This document shows positions 10,293 through 17,683 of a stretch of DNA of 64,000 nucleotides, piece by piece. Made by a program: the position numbers and the translations under genes. The notes under the pieces are model-generated. The model was not told the DNA's origin and made no database searches. It saw nothing but the letters and a program-made list of their open reading frames with translations. The stretch covers positions 783,446-847,445 of the forward strand of contig NZ_JADWYJ010000001.1 in NCBI RefSeq assembly GCF_021354595.1, in the 5' to 3' direction. The first letter of the stretch is position 1; the number at the start of each line of letters is the position of its first letter. Source of the DNA: Maribellus sp. CM-23. Its GTDB lineage: Bacteria; Bacteroidota; Bacteroidia; Bacteroidales; Prolixibacteraceae.

Positions 10293-10640
10293 TCAATTAT
10301 CCTCTACTGTCAGTTTTCTGGGCGGCTTTACCGGTTCTTTTAAACCAATGCCAGCCTCGTTTACTTTTTTTGCCACCTCCGAAGGGCGGCTTGCATCCAT
10401 TAATCTTGCTGAAATGGTAGCATGCTCCGAACGAAGCGCCTCCAATTCTTTTTGCATATCCCCGATTTGCCGGATTGTTTTTTCCGACCAGTTACGGTTC
10501 ATAATCAGGGCCAGCCCAAACATGGCAAGCATCACCACAAAAGGGAATTGTCGCGAAATCCGTTCATCGGTCAGGATCGTTCCTCCAATGAACGACTTCA
10601 TTCCCGTCTTCTTCTTTTTCCCCGTGCTCTCTCCTGCCAT
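10293..10640 (-). CDS. ftsL: FtsL-like division protein
   Basis: This small bitopic protein (115 residues) has a basic cytoplasmic N-terminus (GKKKKTGMK). One membrane segment lies at about residues 32-48, followed by a heptad-rich helix (about 50-80) that should form a coiled coil. FtsL forms the FtsQLB complex that activates FtsWI. The sequence is poorly conserved, so the call depends on size, topology and its place between rsmH (1-base gap) and ftsI (3-base gap), where ftsL is found in most dcw clusters. Confidence 0.85.
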   Translation of the reverse strand: MAGESTGKKKKTGMKSFIGGTILTDERISRQFPFVVMLAMFGLALIMNRNWSEKTIRQIGDMQKELEALRSEHATISARLMDASRPSEVAKKVNEAGIGLKEPVKPPRKLTVEDN

Positions 10641-10641
10641 T

Positions 10642-11544
10642 TTACACCCTTTCTGCTATTCTTAATTTTGCACTTCTCGAACGCGGATTCGCCGCCAGTT
10701 CCTCTTCTCCCGGAGTTATCACCTTGCGGTTCACTGCCACAAAAGGCGTTTGAACATTCCCGTAAAAATCCTTCTCCACTTTCCCTTCAAAATTCCCGGT
10801 CTTTATAAAATTTTTACACAGACGGTCTTCCAGACTGTGGTAAGTAATGATCACCAAACGCCCACCGGGTTTGAGCAAATCCAGGCTGGCTTCCAGAAAT
10901 TCCTTCAGTGCCTCCATCTCCTCGTTCACCTCAATGCGCAATGCCTGAAAAACCTGCGCCAGGTATTTATTCTCGATTGCCCTCGGCGCACACGCAGCCG
11001 CAATCTCTTTTAAGCGGGTAGTTGTATCGATGCGTTTTTGCACGCGCGCCTTTACAACCTCGGAAGCCAGTCGCCGCGCATTTTTTATTTCGCCATAGAG
11101 CGAAAAAAGCTGTTGTAACTGCGCCTCCGAATATTCATTAATAATGGTAGCGGCATCGGTTTGCGCTTCGCGGTTCATACGCATGTCCAGCGCTCCGTCG
11201 AAGCGAAACGAAAAGCCTCTCTCGGGAACATCAAAATCGTGCGACGAAACGCCCAGGTCGGCAAACATCACGTCTACTTCCTCCACGTCGTAATGCCGCA
11301 GGAAATTTTTAACATATTTGAAATTATGCCGGATAAAAAAAAGCCGGTCATCCTCTATGGCATTCCCGGCAGCATCTTCATCCTGATCGAAGGCAAACAG
11401 CCTCCCGTTATTTAACTGATCAAGAATGAGCCGGGAGTGACCGCCGCCGCCAAAGGTGGCATCGACCACACAGCTCCCCGGGCCGAGGTTCATCGCCTCG
11501 ATACTTTCCCTTGCCAAAACCGGTATGTGATAAACGTTTGTCAT
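10642..11544 (-). CDS. rsmH: 16S rRNA (cytosine-1402-N4)-methyltransferase RsmH (MraW)
   Basis: RsmH methylates N4 of C1402 in 16S rRNA using S-adenosylmethionine. The SAM-binding motif VDATFGGGGHS lies near the N-terminus, with ADLGVSSHDFD and the C-terminal TYHSLEDRLCKNF stretch typical of the family. I chose the ATG at 11544 (protein beginning MTNVYHIPVL, about 300 residues) over an in-frame ATG at 11571. The upstream choice would run back into mraZ, the chosen start has AAGG about 5 bases upstream, and family members begin close to the HIPVL motif. The gene follows mraZ by 7 bases. Confidence 0.96.
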   Translation of the reverse strand: MTNVYHIPVLARESIEAMNLGPGSCVVDATFGGGGHSRLILDQLNNGRLFAFDQDEDAAGNAIEDDRLFFIRHNFKYVKNFLRHYDVEEVDVMFADLGVSSHDFDVPERGFSFRFDGALDMRMNREAQTDAATIINEYSEAQLQQLFSLYGEIKNARRLASEVVKARVQKRIDTTTRLKEIAAACAPRAIENKYLAQVFQALRIEVNEEMEALKEFLEASLDLLKPGGRLVIITYHSLEDRLCKNFIKTGNFEGKVEKDFYGNVQTPFVAVNRKVITPGEEELAANPRSRSAKLRIAERV

Positions 11545-11551
11545 CTTAACC

Positions 11552-12004
11552 TTACGCGTTTTGTCCATCAATCATTTTCAACATATCCAGGTAATCCTCA
11601 TCCGAAACGCTCTCCTGAGCGCTAACCGCAGTACTTAAACGAATGGAAGTCTGCATGCCAAGGAAAGACACTTTGTCTTTCAGTCCGGCATACTCGAGAA
11701 ACTCATTCGGGATATTGATCCTGCCATTTGCAGCAACTCCCACATGCACAAAATTCTGAAAGTAAAGCTGAAGCAACTTGTCGTGCATCGGGTTGGTCTC
11801 CGGGCTAAGCTTTGCCCTGAATTTCTCAACACCTCTTTCCCAGGTGTCAACCGTGTGGATATCCAAGCATTTACTCCGGCGGTTTTTTTCCACCACGACA
11901 AACTCAAGCTGCATCTCACCCATCGCCTTTTTAAAGGCCGAGGGCAATACCACCCTGCCTTTATCGTCGATAGTTGCGTTGTATTGTCCAGCGAAAGTTG
12001 CCAT
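11552..12004 (-). CDS. mraZ: Transcriptional regulator MraZ
   Basis: MraZ is the first gene of the dcw operon and encodes its DNA-binding autoregulator. The 150-residue protein contains two AbrB-like swapped-hairpin domains. The first is around residues 7-50 (IDDKGRVVLPSAFKKAM) and the second around 80-120 (GVAANGRINIPNEFLEYAGL). Known MraZ proteins form ring-shaped oligomers that bind short direct repeats upstream of mraZ. A matching set of repeats is visible 42-77 bases upstream of this start (see 12046-12081). Confidence 0.96.
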   Translation of the reverse strand: MATFAGQYNATIDDKGRVVLPSAFKKAMGEMQLEFVVVEKNRRSKCLDIHTVDTWERGVEKFRAKLSPETNPMHDKLLQLYFQNFVHVGVAANGRINIPNEFLEYAGLKDKVSFLGMQTSIRLSTAVSAQESVSDEDYLDMLKMIDGQNA

Positions 12005-12045
12005 AAACGAGGTTCCACTTTTATTAAGCGTAAAAATACAATTTT

Positions 12046-12081
12046 ATTCCAAATCATGCCATATTATTCCATTTCATTCCA
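12046..12081 (-). promoter_or_regulatory. Four MraZ boxes, TGGAAT-like, 10-bp period
   Basis: Read on the minus strand, the hexamers TGGAAT, TGGAAT, TGGCAT and TGGAAT occupy 12076-12081, 12066-12071, 12056-12061 and 12046-12051. Each is exactly 10 bases from the next, i.e. on one face of the helix. Known MraZ operators are TGGGN repeats spaced by 5 bases, so the geometry matches while the core reads TGGAA instead of TGGGA. The position 42-77 bases upstream of the mraZ start supports autoregulation of the whole division operon. I could not find a convincing TAnnTTTG box for this promoter. Confidence 0.75.
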
Positions 12082-12101
12082 CACCCATTTTAGCCAACTT
12101 T

Positions 12102-12221
12102 GTTAATAACGCCTTACTAACCTGTTAATAACCCGCATTCGTCCGTTGAAATATTTCTCATTCTCACTGATTCAATGAAACTTACAAAACACCCCCAAAA
12201 TAATAAACAGGCGTTAATAAC
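12102..12221. repeat. Three copies of the 9-mer GTTAATAAC in the mraZ/glsA gap
   Basis: Identical copies of GTTAATAAC lie at 12102-12110, 12124-12132 and 12213-12221. The first two are extended to TGTTAATAACSC (S = C or G). They fill the divergent 375-base gap between mraZ (minus) and the acyltransferase gene (plus), just upstream of the MraZ boxes. The 9-mer is close to a palindrome (GTTA-A-TAAC), so it could be an operator half. The rest of the gap (12005-12379) holds the MraZ boxes and a TAATTTTG box at 12294-12301, and no gene. Confidence 0.4.
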
Positions 12222-12293
12222 TCTACAAAACCGCCTTAGCATCCTCTTAACCAACCAAATAAGATTACCTCAACCAATTGACGGTAGAATTGT

Positions 12294-12301
12294 TAATTTT
12301 G
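12294..12301 (+). promoter_or_regulatory. Candidate Bacteroidota -7 box (TAATTTTG) for the 12380 gene
   Basis: TAATTTTG matches the Bacteroidota housekeeping -7 consensus TAnnTTTG. A TTG occurs at 12278-12280, but the spacer is only 13 bases against the usual 18-20, so the match is partial. The predicted start point near 12308 would leave a leader of about 70 bases before the gene at 12380. Confidence 0.35.
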
Positions 12302-12379
12302 TCCCGACAAGATCACTGGCCGTTTTCCGATTTTTTACGAATGGCCTACTTTTTTTTTTAATGCTGATTAAACAACACA

Positions 12380-13231
12380 ATGATGGCTGACACAGCAGGC
12401 AATACACCCATTAAACCCATCAACATCAGAGAAGTATTCCGGGAGAAGAACGAACGCATCGCCCGATTTATTCCGGGATTTGGCTACGCTTATCTCAACC
12501 GGATCCTGCACATCGATTTCATCAATAATTTATTGCAGAAATACGGACAACTCAAAGGAATTGAGTTTGTAGACAAGGTAGTGGAAGAGTTCAATGTACG
12601 CGAGCATCTACATGGTGCGGAAAACATCCCTTCCGAAGGTAAATTTATCTTCGCCAGCAATCACCCGCTGGGAGGATTCGACGGCATGCTGCTAATGAAA
12701 AACGTAGAAAAAAGACTCGGAAGCTTCAAGTTCCTCTCCAACGATATTTTACTGAATATTCCACAGCTCAGCCCCGTTTTTGTTCCGGTAAACAAGCACG
12801 GCGGCCATGCGCGGGAAGCAGCCAAAATGCTCTCGGGTGTTTACGAATCCGACGACCAGGTTTTAATCTTCCCCTCCGGTCTGGCATCCAGAAAAATTAA
12901 AGGGAAGATTGTGGATTTGGAGTGGAAAAAGCATTTTATTGCAAAGGCGATCAGACACAAACGGGACATTATTCCGGTATTTATCAGTGGAAAAAACACC
13001 AACCGCTTCTACCGCATTGCCAAACTCAGAAAGTTTTTCAAAATAAAATGGAACCTGGAGATGTTCTTTCTCCCCGACGAAACGTACCGTCACCGAAATA
13101 CCGATGTTCATTTATATTTCGGGAAACCAATCCCTTATTCAACCTTCGACTCAACCAAAAACCACAAAGACTGGGCAGAATGGGTTAAACAACAAGTCTA
13201 TCAATTACCGGCAACCGAAAGCCGGCATTAA
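12380..13231 (+). CDS. glsA: Lysophospholipid/aminolipid O-acyltransferase, GlsA-like
   Basis: This is a 283-residue PlsC-superfamily acyltransferase. The catalytic block NHPLGGFDG is at residues 94-102, and a second acyltransferase block IFPSGLASRK is near residue 160. Bacteroidota proteins of this form next to a GNAT/hemolysin-type acyltransferase are GlsA homologues. These esterify N-acyl glycine with a second fatty acid to give glycine (and serine-glycine) lipids; the related OlsA does the same for ornithine lipids. The neighbour at 13368 supplies the matching N-acyltransferase. It is likely a peripheral inner-membrane enzyme. The exact substrate is inferred from the pair. Two ATGs in a row occur at 12380 and 12383; either may be used. 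Confidence 0.75.
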   Translation: MMADTAGNTPIKPINIREVFREKNERIARFIPGFGYAYLNRILHIDFINNLLQKYGQLKGIEFVDKVVEEFNVREHLHGAENIPSEGKFIFASNHPLGGFDGMLLMKNVEKRLGSFKFLSNDILLNIPQLSPVFVPVNKHGGHAREAAKMLSGVYESDDQVLIFPSGLASRKIKGKIVDLEWKKHFIAKAIRHKRDIIPVFISGKNTNRFYRIAKLRKFFKIKWNLEMFFLPDETYRHRNTDVHLYFGKPIPYSTFDSTKNHKDWAEWVKQQVYQLPATESRH

Positions 13232-13270
13232 TTAAATAATAAGAAAATGTCTTGCTTCGACGGATTTTTT

Positions 13271-13278
13271 TAATTTTG
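13271..13278 (+). promoter_or_regulatory. Candidate -7 box (TAATTTTG) upstream of the glsB-like gene
   Basis: The sequence TAATTTTG matches TAnnTTTG, with TTG at 13252-13254 and a 16-base spacer, slightly short. It lies in the 136-base gap between the two acyltransferase genes, so the second gene could have its own promoter with a leader of about 85 bases. Confidence 0.35.
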
Positions 13279-13367
13279 TAATCCATTTTTCTAAAAGACC
13301 GTAAACAAGTTTGGATTGAATAACTTTTTGTCCAGATGGGATTAGAAAAAAACTAACAAAGTAACAG

Positions 13368-14327
13368 ATGAAGGAAATTATAGCACCTGTATCCAAAGAA
13401 GAGCTTATTGCGGAGCTCACGCCGGATAAACTTCTAAGGAAAACAAACAAGGGAGGAAATGAGATCTACGTTATAACCGCACATGATTCTCCCGCAACCA
13501 TGCAAGAATTAGGGCGGTTACGCGAGATAACATTCAGGGATGCAGGAGGAGGAACAGGAAAAGAAACCGACATCGACAATTACGACACACAGGAAAAACC
13601 ATACAAACAGCTTTTGGTGTGGGACCCTGATGCGCAGGAGGTCTTAGGCGGCTATCGCTACATGATCTGTGCCGATGCTCCACGCAATGAAAAGGACGAA
13701 GTACTAATGGCAACATCCAGGGTATTTCACTTCTCCAAAGAATTTGTTGACAACTACCTCCCCTATACACTGGAACTGGGGCGTTCGTTTGTTCAACCGG
13801 CTTACCAGTCGAGCAAAGCAGGGGCAAAAGCTCTTTTTGCGCTCGATAATCTTTGGGACGGACTTGGAGCACTCACTGTCGACCATCCGGAAATAAAGTA
13901 CTTTTTTGGAAAAATCACGATGTACGAACACTTCCACAACGAAGCGCGTAACCTTATCCAGTATTTCTTCAAAAAATATTTCCGCGACAAGGAAAACCTG
14001 GTGTATCCGAAGAATCCGGTGGAATTTGACATCGACATTCCGGCCATGCAAAAATTGTTTGTAGGCAGTAACTACAACGAAGACTACAAAATACTGGTGC
14101 AAGGCGTTCGTCAATTCGGAGAGAACATCCCTCCACTGGTAAACGCTTACATGAATTTGTCGCCGTCCATGAAAACATTTGGCACCATCAAAAACGAGAA
14201 ATTTGGGAACGTCCTGGAAACCGGAATCATTGTTACCATAAAAGATATCTACGATGCCAAGGTTGACCGACACATCGAAACCTACATCAAAGACAAGGAA
14301 AACGACGAATTTCCCACACCAAAATAA
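13368..14327 (+). CDS. glsB: GNAT-like N-acyltransferase, GlsB/OlsB type
   Basis: This is a 319-residue protein of the hemolysin-like GNAT family (Acetyltransf_5 type) that includes OlsB and GlsB. These enzymes move a 3-hydroxy fatty acid from acyl carrier protein to the amino group of glycine or ornithine. Family-like stretches are LGGYRYMICAD near residue 85, YTLELGRSFVQPAYQ near 135, and the KYFFGKITMYEHF segment near 180. It follows the GlsA-like gene on the same strand by 136 bases and is followed 4 bases later by a NUDIX-fold regulator. Together the pair should make monoacyl and then diacyl glycine lipid. Glycine as substrate is an inference from the phylum, not from residues. Confidence 0.72.
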   Translation: MKEIIAPVSKEELIAELTPDKLLRKTNKGGNEIYVITAHDSPATMQELGRLREITFRDAGGGTGKETDIDNYDTQEKPYKQLLVWDPDAQEVLGGYRYMICADAPRNEKDEVLMATSRVFHFSKEFVDNYLPYTLELGRSFVQPAYQSSKAGAKALFALDNLWDGLGALTVDHPEIKYFFGKITMYEHFHNEARNLIQYFFKKYFRDKENLVYPKNPVEFDIDIPAMQKLFVGSNYNEDYKILVQGVRQFGENIPPLVNAYMNLSPSMKTFGTIKNEKFGNVLETGIIVTIKDIYDAKVDRHIETYIKDKENDEFPTPK

Positions 14328-14331
14328 CAAC

Positions 14332-15024
14332 ATGGATTTCTATCAGCAAGAACACCGAACGCTTGTAGCCGTTGACTCGATTATTTTCGGATTCAATGAA
14401 AACGACTACGAATTGAAGCTCTTGCTTCTGAAAAGAAATTTTGAACCCGCCAAGGGAGAATGGTCGCTGATGGGAGGTTTTGTTACTCCCGAAGAAAGCC
14501 TGGATGAAGCAGCACAGCGGATTGTCCAGAAACTCACCGGGCTGGAGAATGTTTACATGGAACAACTCTATGCTTTTGGTGATCCCCGCCGCGATCCGGG
14601 GGGCAGAATTATTTCGGTGGCCTATTTTTCGCTGATAAAAATTAACGAATACGACAAAGAGCTGGTTAAAAAGAACGGTGCATCCTGGATACCTTTGTCC
14701 GAGTTGCCCGAGTTGATTTTTGACCACAACGACATGGTTTCAACAGCACTCAGAAAGTTGCGAATTCGTGCCCGCACGCAACCTATCGGATTTGAATTGC
14801 TTCCGAAGAAATTTACCATTCCGCAATTGCAGCGTCTTTACGAAGCCATTTACCAAAAACCGTTCGACAAACGTAACTTCCGACGCAAAGTACTGACCAT
14901 GGGACTGCTCGACAAGCTGGAAGAAAAGGAAAAGGAAACCTCCAAAAAAGGAGCCTTTTACTACCAGTTCAACACCGCCAAATACGAAGAATTACTCCGC
15001 AGGGGATTCAACTTCGAACTCTAA
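14332..15024 (+). CDS. NrtR-type transcriptional regulator with dead NUDIX domain
   Basis: The protein has 230 residues: an N-terminal NUDIX fold (about 10-140) and a C-terminal winged helix (about 150-225, with PIGFELLPKKFTIPQLQRLY, typical of NrtR-type proteins). The NUDIX box at 48-71 keeps its glycines and the AAxR backbone, but the three metal-binding glutamates after R63 are replaced by I64, K67 and L68. It should therefore bind a nucleotide or sugar ligand without hydrolysing it. This family regulates NAD or sugar genes in other bacteria. Start at 14332 was chosen because it follows the glsB stop by 4 bases and MDFYQQEH is a natural N-terminus; a longer reading frame would overlap glsB. 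Its ligand and targets are unknown. Confidence 0.8.
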   Translation: MDFYQQEHRTLVAVDSIIFGFNENDYELKLLLLKRNFEPAKGEWSLMGGFVTPEESLDEAAQRIVQKLTGLENVYMEQLYAFGDPRRDPGGRIISVAYFSLIKINEYDKELVKKNGASWIPLSELPELIFDHNDMVSTALRKLRIRARTQPIGFELLPKKFTIPQLQRLYEAIYQKPFDKRNFRRKVLTMGLLDKLEEKEKETSKKGAFYYQFNTAKYEELLRRGFNFEL

Positions 15025-15058
15025 AAATCAAAATGAAAACATTGAAAAGAGCAGACTG

Positions 15059-16957
15059 TTAATAAGCCCGCTCGTCTTTCCCTTCCACAAAATTGATAAA
15101 CGAACTGTTTACCACCCGGTTTCCTCCCGGAGTTGGGTAATTTCCTGAGAAATACCAGTCACCCAAATCGTTCGGACATGCTTTGTGCAGGTTTTCCAGC
15201 GATTGATATACAATCTCCACCTCCGCCTTGCAATCTTCCGGTTTTAGCAGCTCCGCAATTTTGGCTGAAATTTCTTCGGGAGTAAACGGTTTGTAAATTT
15301 CGCGTACGTAATTCACCATTTCTTCTTTTGGCAAATTCTCCTGCTCTTTACATTTCTTGTAAACGTCCTGGATCAGTCCCTCTTTACCATGATCTTTCAG
15401 CAGCTCGATGGCGGCATTAAAAGCAATGAACTTGTCCAAGCGGGCCATATCGATTCCATAACAATCGGGATAGCGGATTTGCGGTGCAGATGAAACCACA
15501 ATGATCTTTTTCGGATGCAGACGGTCCAGAATTTTCAGGATACTGTTCTTCAACGTGGTTCCCCGAACAATCGAGTCGTCAATAATCACCAGCGTATCCA
15601 CATCGTTTTTAATGATACCGTAAGTAACATCGTAAACGTGTGCTACCAGGTCGTCGCGACTGGCATCATCGGCAATAAAAGTCCGAAGTTTTACGTCTTT
15701 GATGGCAATTTTTTCCACCCGCGGCTCAAAGGAAAGAATCCGCTTAATATCTTTATCGCTTAGCGAACCGTTCTTTTTCTGAATCTGATCAATCTTCCAG
15801 TCAACCAGGTAATCCCGAACCCCCTGCACCATGCCATAAAAAGCGGTTTCAGCGGTATTGGGAATATACGAAAACACGGTATTCTCAAAATCGTAATTCA
15901 CTGCCTTCAGCACGGTTGGAGTCAACAAATGGCCCAGTTCCTTGCGTTCCTGGTAAATGCTTTTATCGCTACCACGCGAGAAATAAATCCGTTCAAACGA
16001 ACAGGATTTCCGTTTGTGCGGCACCCTGATCATGTCGCGACGAACTTCGCCATTGTTTTTAATGATCAACGCTTCGCCGGGTGCAATTTCGTTTACCTCG
16101 TTGGCATGAACATTCATGACGGTTTGAATCACCGGGCGCTCTGATGCAACCACCACAATTTCATCGTCGGCATAATAATGTGCCGGCCTGATCCCCCAAG
16201 GGTCACGAACCACAAACGCATCGCCGTGTCCAACCAAACCGGCCATGGCATAACCACCGTCCCAGTCTTTGGAGGCACGCTCCAGAATATTCTGAATATC
16301 GAGGTTCTTCTCGATAAGAGGAGAAATCTCGGAATTGGAATATCCTTCGTTTTTATATTTTCTGAAAAGCAACTGGTTTTCTTCGTCAAGGAAGTGCCCT
16401 ACTTTTTCGAGCGCAGTTACCGTGTCGGTATACGCTTTCGGATGCTGCCCCAAATCAACAAGTACATTAAATAACTCGTCGGTATTGGTCAGATTGAAGT
16501 TTCCGGCAAGCACCAAGTTTCTTGATTTCCAGTTATTTTGACGCATAACCGGATGAGCAAACTCGATACTGTTACGGCCAAAAGTTCCGTAACGCAAATG
16601 TCCTAAATAAAGTGATCCGGCAAAGGGATAGTTTTGTGCAGCCCATTCCGGATCATTTATATCAGCATCGTGTCGTTTAGCCTTCTTCAATGGTTTGTTG
16701 ACCTTCTCGAAGATATCCTTAATCGGATTTTGCTCCACCGATCTCACCCGGCTGATATAAGGATATCCCGGCGCCATCTCACTTTTCACACAAACCAGCC
16801 CGGCACCGTCCTGACCTCGGTTATGTTGTTTCTCCATAAGAAGATACAGCTTGTTCAGTCCGTACTTCCAGGTTCCGTACTTTTTGTGATAATACGACAG
16901 TGGTTTTAACAAACGAATCAATGCAATACCACACTCGTGCTTAATCTGATCACTCAT
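15059..16957 (-). CDS. purF: Amidophosphoribosyltransferase-like protein, long form
   Basis: This PurF-family protein of 632 residues is much longer than the usual 470-510. The N-terminal Ntn glutaminase half begins with Cys9 (HECGIALIRL) and includes RGQDGAGLV and HLRYGTFG. The phosphoribosyltransferase half carries the PRPP loop VIIDDSIVRGTT. Such enzymes make 5-phosphoribosylamine from PRPP and glutamine, the first purine step. Cys9 would have to become the N-terminal residue after propeptide removal, as known for B. subtilis PurF. The extra length includes a segment around residues 365-415 and an extended C-terminus. Many Bacteroidota carry this long paralogue besides a standard PurF, so its exact role is uncertain. 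It overlaps the SPOR gene by 4 bases. Confidence 0.8.
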   Translation of the reverse strand: MSDQIKHECGIALIRLLKPLSYYHKKYGTWKYGLNKLYLLMEKQHNRGQDGAGLVCVKSEMAPGYPYISRVRSVEQNPIKDIFEKVNKPLKKAKRHDADINDPEWAAQNYPFAGSLYLGHLRYGTFGRNSIEFAHPVMRQNNWKSRNLVLAGNFNLTNTDELFNVLVDLGQHPKAYTDTVTALEKVGHFLDEENQLLFRKYKNEGYSNSEISPLIEKNLDIQNILERASKDWDGGYAMAGLVGHGDAFVVRDPWGIRPAHYYADDEIVVVASERPVIQTVMNVHANEVNEIAPGEALIIKNNGEVRRDMIRVPHKRKSCSFERIYFSRGSDKSIYQERKELGHLLTPTVLKAVNYDFENTVFSYIPNTAETAFYGMVQGVRDYLVDWKIDQIQKKNGSLSDKDIKRILSFEPRVEKIAIKDVKLRTFIADDASRDDLVAHVYDVTYGIIKNDVDTLVIIDDSIVRGTTLKNSILKILDRLHPKKIIVVSSAPQIRYPDCYGIDMARLDKFIAFNAAIELLKDHGKEGLIQDVYKKCKEQENLPKEEMVNYVREIYKPFTPEEISAKIAELLKPEDCKAEVEIVYQSLENLHKACPNDLGDWYFSGNYPTPGGNRVVNSSFINFVEGKDERAY

Positions 16958-17415
16958 TTTGAATTCGGTTTCAACAATGGAAAATTAATTACATCCGGAA
17001 CAACAAAGGCGGTTGGATATTCCCTTTGTATCTTTTTATACAACTTCCAAGCTTCGTTCTTGGTCCTGAAATCGCCTACCCGAACCCGAAAATTTGGAGC
17101 TACAAACTTAATGTGCACCGCATATTCCGGATATTCAGACAAAAAATCAACTTTGGTTTTCAGCGCTTGTTCTTTTGCGTCCATTTTTGAACTAAAGAAA
17201 ATCTCCACCCTAAATCCATCCATTCCCTCTTTTTCGTGGTTCTTTTCAATATGCCAATCCAGCATTTTGTCCAACACAGGATCACGCTCTACCTGCAGCT
17301 TGTCAAGAATGGTAACACCGGCTGAATCCGGCACAGCATTCACCCCCACAAAATCCTGAGCACAAGCAAACTGCGCAACAAAGAAAACAGCCAAAAAGAG
17401 AATCAGAATCCTCAT
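16954..17415 (-). CDS. Secreted SPOR-domain protein
   Basis: This 153-residue protein has a signal peptide at residues 1-19 ending in FACA before QDF, so the mature form is periplasmic. The C-terminal half (about 66-145, from GFRVEIFFSS through RVRVGDFRTKNEAW) reads as a SPOR domain, a fold that binds denuded glycan strands of septal peptidoglycan. No membrane anchor other than the signal is seen. It lies directly upstream of the purF-like gene with an ATGA overlap, so both proteins are made from one message. The coupling of a wall-binding protein with a purine-type enzyme is odd. Confidence 0.8.
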   Translation of the reverse strand: MRILILFLAVFFVAQFACAQDFVGVNAVPDSAGVTILDKLQVERDPVLDKMLDWHIEKNHEKEGMDGFRVEIFFSSKMDAKEQALKTKVDFLSEYPEYAVHIKFVAPNFRVRVGDFRTKNEAWKLYKKIQREYPTAFVVPDVINFPLLKPNSK

Positions 17416-17435
17416 TATTCCTTTAATTGAGTGTG

Positions 17436-17464
17436 CAAATATAATTCAAAAACATATAAAACAA
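17436..17464 (-). promoter_or_regulatory. Promoter for the SPOR-purF operon
   Basis: On the minus strand a TTG (17464-17462) is followed after 18 bases by TATATTTG (17443-17436). This fits the Bacteroidota TTG-N18-20-TAnnTTTG promoter well. Transcription would start near 17430, about 15 bases before the SPOR gene start at 17415. Confidence 0.55.
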
Positions 17465-17665
17465 GAACGTATCAAAGATCAAGTCATTGCCCTTAATCAT
17501 ATAGTAATGTCAGCATTCGTCCAAACAGGAAAACAACAAACACTCATTTTGAATTCTACCGCATGCCAAGTCGAGAGGTTTCATTTTCAACCAACAAGCG
17601 CCCACAAACGCAGATATGCGCTATTCAAAAATCGATGCAAGCTCGTTTCATTCACAAATAAAAAA

Positions 17666-17673
17666 TAACTTTG
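17666..17673 (+). promoter_or_regulatory. -7 box (TAACTTTG) immediately upstream of miaB
   Basis: TAACTTTG is an exact TAnnTTTG match ending 10 bases before the miaB start codon. The predicted transcription start near 17680 leaves only about 4 bases of leader, so the message may be nearly leaderless. No clear TTG at -33 was found. Confidence 0.45.
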
Positions 17674-17683
17674 CGCCCGCATC

